From the NCBI RefSeq assembly GCF_000429265.1, contig NZ_AUBN01000009.1:186001-250000 (forward strand): a stretch of 64,000 bases of DNA, read 5' to 3'. The position numbers were made by a program, and so were the translations under genes. How positions within the stretch are numbered: position 1 is the stretch's first letter; every line of letters begins with the position of its first letter. Below, one piece after another: positions 24,138 through 31,346 of this stretch. This DNA comes from Actinomyces gerencseriae DSM 6844 (lineage in GTDB: Bacteria; Actinomycetota; Actinomycetes; Actinomycetales; Actinomycetaceae). A model generated the notes under the pieces. That model was not told where the DNA came from and did not search any database. It saw nothing but the letters and a program-made list of their open reading frames with translations.

Positions 24138-25010
24138 ATGTGGATCGTCTTCGCAAGTGGTGCCGCACTCTTCGCCGGGGCGACCGCTGTGCTGGCCAAG
24201 GAGGGGATCCGCACCACCGACTCCACGGTCGCGACCGCCCTGCGCACTCTCGTGGTGCTGGCCGGCGCCTGGGGGATGGTCCTCATCGTCGGCTCTCAGA
24301 GGGGGCTCGCCCATATCGACCCCCGTAGCACGGTGCTGCTGGTGCTCTCCGGCCTGGCCACGGGCGCCTCGTGGCTGTGCTACTTCAGGGCCCTTCAGCT
24401 GGGCAGCGTGAGCAGGGTCGTGCCCATCGACAAGCTGAGCACGGTGCTGACCGTCGTCATGGCGCTCCTGCTCTTGGGGGAGCGGATCGGAGTTGTCGGC
24501 GCCGTCGGTGTGGCACTGATCACGGGAGGTACCTTCCTCATGCTCGACGCCGAGGATGTGCGCCGTCTTCCCCGGTCCGTGCGCGCCGGTGGCAGCTGGC
24601 TGCTGTACGCCCTCGGATCGGCGTTCTTCGCGGCGCTGACGGCGATTCTCGGCAAGGCCGGAATCACCGGGGTGGAATCGAACCTGGGCACGGCGATCCG
24701 CACGGCAGTGGTTCTGGTCATGGCCTGGGCCATGGTTCTGGTGACCGGGAGGATGCGCGAGACGCGGGCGGTGCCGCGCAGGGAGCTCGGCTACGTGCTC
24801 GCCTCCGGAGCCGCGACCTGCGCCTCCTGGCTGTGCTACTACCGCGCCCTTCAGGACGGCCCCGCCAGCGTGGTGGTGCCCATCGACAAGCTGAGCGTCC
24901 TGGTCACCGTCGCCTTCTCGGCGCTCGTGCTGCACGAGCCCATCACCAGGCGCTACCTCACGGGCCTCGCGCTCCTCGTCGCCGGAACTCTCGCCATGCT
25001 CGTCCGCTGA
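24138..25010 (+). CDS. EamA/DMT-superfamily transporter
   Basis: A 290-residue membrane protein with ten predicted spans arranged as two EamA repeats. The repeats can be seen directly: SWLCYFRALQLGSVSRVVPIDKLS in the first half and SWLCYYRALQDGPASVVVPIDKLS in the second (each read in parts), followed by conserved ALLLLGERIG and ALVLHEPIT segments. Members export amino acids or metabolites; the substrate is unknown. It is the last gene before the BREX operon and converges on it. Confidence 0.85.
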   Translation: MWIVFASGAALFAGATAVLAKEGIRTTDSTVATALRTLVVLAGAWGMVLIVGSQRGLAHIDPRSTVLLVLSGLATGASWLCYFRALQLGSVSRVVPIDKLSTVLTVVMALLLLGERIGVVGAVGVALITGGTFLMLDAEDVRRLPRSVRAGGSWLLYALGSAFFAALTAILGKAGITGVESNLGTAIRTAVVLVMAWAMVLVTGRMRETRAVPRRELGYVLASGAATCASWLCYYRALQDGPASVVVPIDKLSVLVTVAFSALVLHEPITRRYLTGLALLVAGTLAMLVR

Positions 25011-25146
25011 GTGCGCCTGCCGCATGACGACGGGGCATTCCATGACGCCAGTTCCTCCATGAGGCCCCCGTTGCCCTTCTTGCGTGTCTCCACCCGGAGG
25101 TCACCCACACCGAGTTCCAGGTGACCAGCATGGCTGAGGTGCCGGG
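25011..25146. other. Junction between the DMT gene and the BREX operon
   Basis: A 136-bp gap at the BREX operon's downstream edge. On the minus strand a frame through it reads like a protein fragment (for example GVGDLRVETRKKGNGGLMEE), but it has no start context and matches nothing I recognise. It may be a remnant of an earlier gene. No hairpin with a T-run, integrase or tRNA is visible here. Confidence 0.35.
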
Positions 25147-27264
25147 CTACTTCTTGCGCATGTAGGCAATCGTGAACTCCCTGACTTGGCGGAAGTACTG
25201 CTGGCGCAGGCGCAGGTCGAGCCAGTCGGTGTCGAAAGGCTGGAATACGTCCAGCCCGCGTCCTAGCATGATGATCCAATCCGTGTCGGTGGTGATCGAG
25301 CGGTCATGGATCGTGTCATCGAATGAATACTCGAAGCTGATGCCGGCGATGGCCGAGTTGGTGCGGATCGTCTCCAGGGTCTCCTGCTGTCTGGTCGCGT
25401 AGATCGGATCCTTATCGCGCTTGGTGGTCAGGCGGGCGGTGATTTCCCTCGTGGTATCGGTGCACTTGGCGATGGTCTCAATGAGTTCCATCAGGTTGCG
25501 TGCCTGGTGGGACCGGCGGATGTACGGGTCGACGACGTCGATGCGGGTAGCTCCGCGCAAGTACGGGCCAATATAGCGGTCGTAGGTGAAACCGCGCCTG
25601 CCTTCGGCGAACTCGAGACGCTGCTCTTTCAATTCCGATCCCGAGCCTTGCCGTTTGAGAGCCACTTCAACGGTGCCGTGGGCGTCGCTGGCCGGTGCGG
25701 CCTTGTCGGTGGATTCGGAACGGGCATCATCTGCTTCGGTGCCCGGGTGGTACAGCTCCGGATACTCATCCTCCTCCAGAGTGGTCACCGTATGGGTCTG
25801 TCCCGCGTGGGTGTACTCGAAGTTGACCGCCGTCATGGTGTCATCGATGCGGATGAGCTGATCCTTGACGCGCTTACGCCCTTCGAGCGCGATCCGTAGC
25901 TGGGCACCGATCTCATCGGGGCTGGCCTGCCCGGAGGGGTGGATAAGCTTCATCAGGCCAGAGAAGGTCTTATTGATGCCATCCCGATCACGAGTGGACA
26001 GGTCGTCCGACAGTGCGAAATGACGCTGGTATCGGTCGGAATAGTCGATGTCGCGCAAGGAACGGAGAACCTCGGCCAGGTAGTCGACGACGAACCCGTA
26101 GCCGCTGGAGAACATCCCGCCGCGGATCTGCTCGAACTCCCATCCGGGCACATAGCAGTGGATACGGTCCAGGAAGGCAGGATCGTGGTACTGCTCGGGC
26201 AGCTCCTCAAACAGGTCGGAGTTTTTGAGCATGTAGGGCACGGTGTGGGAGGTGTTGCCAACGAACACCATTGAGGCCTCTGCACCGAGCGTCTCAACAC
26301 CGCGGGAGAAGGACTTGTTGGCCATATAGTTCTTCATGATGTCGACGAGTGCACGGTCGGCACGCTTCTTCTTGCCGGCGAACTCGTCGAAGGCGACGCA
26401 GTCCCAGTAGCCGACCAGGCCGATTCTTCCAGAGGCGTTGTTCACGAAGAGTTTCGGGACGGTCACCTCACCCCCGGAGATCAGCATGCCGTGGGGTGAG
26501 AACTCAGAATAGATGTGCGACTTGCCGGTCCCCTTGGGACCGAGCTCTATCAAGTTGTAGTTTCGCTCAACGAAGGGAATCAGCCGCACCAGGTGGAGGA
26601 GTTTAGCCCTGGGGCCGAACATGGCGGGGTTGAAACCGATGGACTGGACGAGCAGGTCGATCCACTCCTCGGTGCCGAATTGCTCCCGGGTACGAGTATA
26701 GGACTCCAGGTCCAGGCGTGAGAGCTGGATGGGCTTGAGCGAGTGAAGCCGCCAGGGAACGTCTTTCGAATTGCCCGAGTAGGCGTAGACGATATCGCAG
26801 ATGCACCAGACCCCACCGGTCAGGAGCTTAGGATGCTGACGCACTGTCTCTGCACTGACCTCCACCCTACTGATACCCAGGTTGGAGAACTCGGCCTCAT
26901 AGATATCCAGCTTCTCATTGAGGGAGACGGAGACCTTGTCAATGACGCGGTGGCGGCCCTTCTCCCGGATATGCGACTGGATGAGGCGGTTATCACCCCG
27001 GTGTACGTAGTGGTCCCGGAGGATGGTTCGGACCTGCTCGATGCCGGAGCGGATGGTGGCGTCATCGTCCGTGGCCGCGTACTGGCCTAACAGGTACTCC
27101 AGCACATAGGTGGGCACAATAGCGTTGCCCTTGACGGCCTTGACGAGGTCCTTGCGGACGACAACGCCGGGGAAAGCCGCTGCGATTTTGCGGTCCAGTG
27201 GCGTGGGGGGTGGGCACTGTACCTGGTCGGTCGGCTCCAACTGGGTGGGTTCCGGGGTGGTCAT
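25147..27264 (-). CDS. brxL: BREX system AAA+ protein BrxL, variant with MIT_C-like C-terminus
   Basis: A 705-residue protein, last gene of the BREX operon. The N-terminal domain (residues 20-210) contains the family's REKGRHRVIDKV. The AAA+ core has Walker A GPKGTGKS at 242-249 and Walker B CVAFDEF with D293/E294. BrxL proteins form ring-shaped AAA+ assemblies needed for phage exclusion. Unlike the Lon-protease form, I find no Lon Ser-Lys motif after the AAA+ core. Residues about 555-702 (TRIDVVDPYIRRSHQARN, TIHDRSITTDTDWIIMLGRGLDVFQ) instead look like an MIT_C (phospholipase D-like fold) domain. It starts 9 nt after pglZ ends. Confidence 0.9.
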   Translation of the reverse strand: MTTPEPTQLEPTDQVQCPPPTPLDRKIAAAFPGVVVRKDLVKAVKGNAIVPTYVLEYLLGQYAATDDDATIRSGIEQVRTILRDHYVHRGDNRLIQSHIREKGRHRVIDKVSVSLNEKLDIYEAEFSNLGISRVEVSAETVRQHPKLLTGGVWCICDIVYAYSGNSKDVPWRLHSLKPIQLSRLDLESYTRTREQFGTEEWIDLLVQSIGFNPAMFGPRAKLLHLVRLIPFVERNYNLIELGPKGTGKSHIYSEFSPHGMLISGGEVTVPKLFVNNASGRIGLVGYWDCVAFDEFAGKKKRADRALVDIMKNYMANKSFSRGVETLGAEASMVFVGNTSHTVPYMLKNSDLFEELPEQYHDPAFLDRIHCYVPGWEFEQIRGGMFSSGYGFVVDYLAEVLRSLRDIDYSDRYQRHFALSDDLSTRDRDGINKTFSGLMKLIHPSGQASPDEIGAQLRIALEGRKRVKDQLIRIDDTMTAVNFEYTHAGQTHTVTTLEEDEYPELYHPGTEADDARSESTDKAAPASDAHGTVEVALKRQGSGSELKEQRLEFAEGRRGFTYDRYIGPYLRGATRIDVVDPYIRRSHQARNLMELIETIAKCTDTTREITARLTTKRDKDPIYATRQQETLETIRTNSAIAGISFEYSFDDTIHDRSITTDTDWIIMLGRGLDVFQPFDTDWLDLRLRQQYFRQVREFTIAYMRKK

Positions 27265-27273
27265 ACAGGCATC

Positions 27274-29808
27274 CTAGAAGTCGAAGTCCGCACCGAAGTC
27301 GCTGGTGAAGGTGCGTGACAGGGTGAAACGGGCCTTTTCGCTATAGGGACGGCGCTGCGAGCCGACCGGTTCGTACAACCGTAGTTCGATGGTCTTGCCG
27401 TTGAAGGCATCCGCATCCTTACTCAGCGCCAGCGTGAGCGGGAAGAACCGATCCCTGGTTTCTGGGGAGACCTGTGAGCAGTCCACCGTGACCTCGTCGG
27501 AGATCAGTGTGTCGCCCGCGTACAGGCCCGCGATCAAACGGCGTGACTTGACCTTCTCGCTGACCGGCTCCTGTTGGAACAGCATGACGGTGATCTGCCC
27601 TGTGGTGATCTTGTCAGTTTCGGTGACAATCTTGACGGGGGTCTGGTAAGTGTCCGAGGAACGCCGCTTGTTAACGGCAATGACAGGTACCACAACCTCC
27701 TGGAGAGACGCGCCGCCGTGGACGAAACGCGTGCCGGAACCCGTGGTGCGGATGCGGTGGATGGATCCGGGCACCTGAGCCTCGATGTCCCCGGACATCC
27801 GGAGTTGGTGGGGGGAAAAGGTGATGAATGCGGCGTCCCTCTTGAGGCCGCGTCCCAGTACGAAGCGGTGGTTCACTTGCAGCAGTGCGTCGCCGTGCGG
27901 CTTTACCGACAGGTAGTCCTGCTTCTGCAATCGGCTGTCCTGGTAGAGGAAACCGTGATCGGCGGTGATGAGGATGTTGTTGACGTTGGCGTTCGCCAGC
28001 TTCTTTACCAGCCTGACCAGATTCTTGATGGCGTCCTCGCAGGCACGGAAGGTGTCTGGCTCTGTGGGCTGCTTGTCCCCGGTGGTGTCGATCTGGTTGT
28101 GGTAGACGTAGAGCAGCTGGTGGCTCTTGATTAGCTCACGGGTTTTACCGGGCTTCATGCTGAAGAGCACATTGGCCTGGATCGCTGAGCCTCCCACTGG
28201 CGTGAGCAGCCTGGCGCGGTTCTCGGTTCCTGCGCTGGGAGTACCGTCCACCTCTACCGACCCGTCATCGGCGAAGGCAAGAGACGCATGCGGCAGTAGT
28301 GCCGCCATACCGAGCTGAGTGTAGGAGGGCAGCACCGAAAGCATGGCTGACAGTCGTGCCGTGAAGCGGTCCTCCTGGCTGATACGTCGTGCCAGCTCCT
28401 CGCCCACCTCATAGCGCAGTGCGTCGGAGATGATGATGACGATCTTCTTGCCCTTGTCCAGCCAAGGCCTGCTGACCTGATCAGTGAAGAAAGACGTGGC
28501 AGAAGGAATTGAGTTAATCTCCCACTGTTCCAAGCCCTCGACATGCCTGCGCCACACCTGCCCGAGCGGCGTGAGGAAGTCCGTGATGTAAGCAGTTTCT
28601 ACCACCGTCTTCAGTGTGTCGAGGGCGGAGTCCGGCTCGTAGAGGTCGATGTATCGATTGAACTGCCGATAGGCCTGGTCGATGATGAACCACTGCTGGG
28701 TATAGCGGTCGAAGGCGTCCTGCAGGGAGGGCATGTTCCAGGAGCCGGAGCCGATACGAGTCAGCAGGGTTGACGCCGCGCTGACGGCCTCGTAACCGGG
28801 CTTGAACTCGCCGTACCACGGCAACGCGGCACGGCTCTGCACGGCCTCCTGTACTTCCTTGTCCGTCAAACTGCGCTCTTGTACCCGCTGTGCCAGGCGC
28901 CGGACGAGTTCCTGGTCCACCAGAGGAAACGTCCTCCGGCCTAGCAGCTCGGGCAGGTCGAAGCCGGCCACGCGCTCGGCAATGCCCAGCAGTTCTGCTG
29001 CACGCTCAGCCAGGACTCGGTAGGTGTGAATGAACCGGAAGTCGTTGTGCCAAGTGCTGAAGTCACGGCGGATGTTGGCGTACTGTTCGGTGCCCAAGTC
29101 TGTGCGGGTGGGGGAGAACTGCTCCCACGCCCGGTTGAACAACCACCCCACGAAGTCATCGACGCTGGGCTCTTCCTCGGGGGCGTAACCGTAGATGCTG
29201 CGTGTCCCCTCCCAATGAAACTCGTCGAGTCCCAGACGGGTGATCGCATCGATGCCGGTGGACTTCCCTTCTGCGTTCTCCATCAGCAGTGCCCGCCAGA
29301 GCGCCTCCAGCGAGCGCTCCTCGGTGCCCAGCACGACGGCGGCCATGGAGGCGGTGATGGCGGCAGCATCGTCGTTCGGGCGCAGGCGGGCCTTGAGTGC
29401 CTCGCGGCGTCGTGCGCTGTCGAAGAAATGCGGGTACTGGCCGACGACGCTGCGCAGCGCAGGTCCGCCACCGAGCTCCTGCACCAGGAGCGAATCGTGG
29501 TCCGCGGTGAAAGTCCCGTAAGCGAGCTCCATGTCCTTGAGCCAGTTGTCGGTTACGGTCTCCGGGGTATCCGGCTGGCGGTGGCGGTAGAGCAGGAACT
29601 TGCGCTTCGGCTCGGCCAGCAGGACCCGGCGCTTAACGGCGAACTCGTTGTCCTCGACCCGCAGCACGGCGACGTCCGGGAGGGAAAGATCATTCAGCGA
29701 GTCGGCGTACCTGCCTTCGGGGTCCGACCAGATGACGATCCGTCCGGCTTCACCGGGGCGGTTGAAGCGCTCGCGGAGTTGGCGCTGGATGACTGACATG
29801 GCGTTCAT
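27274..29808 (-). CDS. pglZ: BREX-1 phosphatase-like protein PglZ (type A)
   Basis: An 844-residue alkaline-phosphatase-superfamily protein, a core BREX component. The metal/nucleophile motifs are IIIISDALRYEVG (D462), LPSYTQLGMAALLPH (T497 region) and ITADHGFLYQ (D617/H618). The N-terminal half (IVIWSDPEGRY, VEDNEFAVKRRVL) matches PglZ type A. It acts with BrxC and PglX in methylating self DNA and excluding phage. The ATG at 29808 overlaps the stop of the AlbA_2 gene (ATGA); a second ATG at 29799 is possible. It is intact. Confidence 0.93.
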   Translation of the reverse strand: MNAMSVIQRQLRERFNRPGEAGRIVIWSDPEGRYADSLNDLSLPDVAVLRVEDNEFAVKRRVLLAEPKRKFLLYRHRQPDTPETVTDNWLKDMELAYGTFTADHDSLLVQELGGGPALRSVVGQYPHFFDSARRREALKARLRPNDDAAAITASMAAVVLGTEERSLEALWRALLMENAEGKSTGIDAITRLGLDEFHWEGTRSIYGYAPEEEPSVDDFVGWLFNRAWEQFSPTRTDLGTEQYANIRRDFSTWHNDFRFIHTYRVLAERAAELLGIAERVAGFDLPELLGRRTFPLVDQELVRRLAQRVQERSLTDKEVQEAVQSRAALPWYGEFKPGYEAVSAASTLLTRIGSGSWNMPSLQDAFDRYTQQWFIIDQAYRQFNRYIDLYEPDSALDTLKTVVETAYITDFLTPLGQVWRRHVEGLEQWEINSIPSATSFFTDQVSRPWLDKGKKIVIIISDALRYEVGEELARRISQEDRFTARLSAMLSVLPSYTQLGMAALLPHASLAFADDGSVEVDGTPSAGTENRARLLTPVGGSAIQANVLFSMKPGKTRELIKSHQLLYVYHNQIDTTGDKQPTEPDTFRACEDAIKNLVRLVKKLANANVNNILITADHGFLYQDSRLQKQDYLSVKPHGDALLQVNHRFVLGRGLKRDAAFITFSPHQLRMSGDIEAQVPGSIHRIRTTGSGTRFVHGGASLQEVVVPVIAVNKRRSSDTYQTPVKIVTETDKITTGQITVMLFQQEPVSEKVKSRRLIAGLYAGDTLISDEVTVDCSQVSPETRDRFFPLTLALSKDADAFNGKTIELRLYEPVGSQRRPYSEKARFTLSRTFTSDFGADFDF

Positions 29809-31343
29809 TTGGAGCCCTCCGTGAGGTGGCGCAGGTAGGCGCGACCCCCGTCCGTCAGGATGTACCGCTGTGGTTTGCTACGGGGCTTGTCCGGTACCGT
29901 CATGGCAAGTAGCCCGCGATTCAGCAGCGGAACCACGTGGCGTGAGTAGGTCTGTGACAGGGGCCTGAGACCAGCGGCTTCCAGGAGGGTGTTCCTGTGA
30001 ACCGGACCATTAGCTGCTGCTCTCATCATGACCACACCATACCTACCGTCATATCTATCATCATCGCTATGTATGTAGGTATGTTCTAAATAGGTATGTC
30101 CCTCCGGCTTCTGCTCCCCGCCCTCCGGTTCGCGGGTGCTGCGTGCTTCGTGCGACCCAGCATGCGCGGCGGCCGCCTGCTGCGGGTCGTGGCTAGGCGC
30201 GTAGATCGTCACTCTCGCCCGGTCCTGCACCTCTTCGATGATGGGCTCAGGAAGACCGGTTTCGGCCACCTGCTCGAAGACGCACTGGACGCCGGTGCCC
30301 CACTGCTCCACGATCCTAGCTTCGCGGAAGAGATGCGCGCAAGGGCGGGATTGCGCAGGCGGGACACGCGCCGCATGGTGTCGATGGTCATATCCGGCAG
30401 CAGCAACCCCGGGCTGTCCACTTGAATGCGATCGTCGTAAAAGCCGATCCTGATGGGCGTGCCGCGTTCCACGTAAGAGGCATGTACCAGGGCGTTGACG
30501 ATCACTTCGCGGATTGGCTCGATGGGGATCGAGTAGACGTCGCGGCGCCGCACTTCGCCGAAAACCGCCGTCTTGTAGGCGTGCTTGAGTAGGAACTCCA
30601 CGGCGCGGTCGACAGCCAGGGGCATGGGACCGTGAATCTCAATCTGGTCGAAGATATCGGTGCCGTGCGGGCCGCGCAGGCGCCCGCACTGGACCCAGGC
30701 GGTGGGGAGGAAGCGTGTGGGATCGGGGCAGGCGGCGAGGATGCCCGCATTGGTGGGGACGATCTGGTCGCTCTGTGTGACAGCAAGGCCGAGCGCCAGC
30801 AGGTCGGCAACGGATGTGGTGCGTCCACGCAGCTCGGAAAGGACCTCCGGATCCAGGTCGTGTAATGCGGCGCGTGGTTCGGGTAGGTCTTCAAAGGCGA
30901 TGCCGCGGGCATTGCGCTCGAGCTCGGCGACGAGCGCCGAGTCCGCCTGCCGCGTGGTGGAACCGAGGCGCACGTAGACGCCGGCTACCGCACCTAGGCG
31001 GGTGATGTAGTGGGGGCAACGAGTGCTGAGCGGCACGTCGACGACGAGTACCGTCTTGTTTCCCATCGTCACCAGGTCGATGGCAGGAACCAGCTGGGGC
31101 GAGATCCGGTCATCGATGAGGCTGGCGATGCGTTCCTCCTCGGCGAGCGGGTCATCGACGCCGACGGACGACCGTACCGTCGTCTGCGACCCCGATGACG
31201 AGCCACCCACCCGCGGAGTTCGCGAAGGCGGCGATCATCCGCAGCGGACCATCGGGCGACGACAGATCGCGCTTGAGCTCGAAGGTCTTGCCTTCGGAAG
31301 CCGTGGTCCGCCCGTTCTGATCGAGACTCAGATAATCATTCAC
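29805..31343 (-). pseudogene. AlbA_2 (Schlafen-type) ATP-binding regulator-like gene with two frameshifts
   Basis: The three pieces make one protein of about 512 residues. Piece 1 starts at a GTG (31343, AAGGA 9 nt upstream) with AlbA_2 motifs (EGKTFELKRD, IAAFANSAGGWLVIGV). Piece 2 carries the rest of AlbA_2 and the HATPase_c_4-like IREVIVNALVHASYVERG. Piece 3 has EQWGTGVQCVFE and a winged-helix C-terminus. The first break (near 31165-31173) has one extra base after GTVV. The second (about 30329-30333) has a duplicated 2-bp unit; removing it gives ALARIFREARIVEQWG. The sum is 3, so the frame is restored. It is either a genuinely inactivated gene or a pair of sequencing errors. It lies 3 nt after the RloC-like gene and overlaps pglZ. 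Confidence 0.82.
30038..30098. repeat. Short AT-rich repeats inside the AlbA_2 linker
   Basis: CATACCTAC (30038-30046) and its reverse complement GTAGGTATG (30075-30083) form a 9-bp inverted repeat, and TAGGTATG recurs at 30091-30098. This lies in the coding linker before the winged helix and is unusually AT-rich. It could mark a domain-fusion junction. Confidence 0.6.
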
Positions 31344-31346
31344 AAG

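Noticed and set aside
25147-27264. Lon-type protease activity for BrxL
   Set aside because: No Ser-Lys catalytic motif was seen after the AAA+ core; the C-terminal segment matches the MIT_C pattern better.
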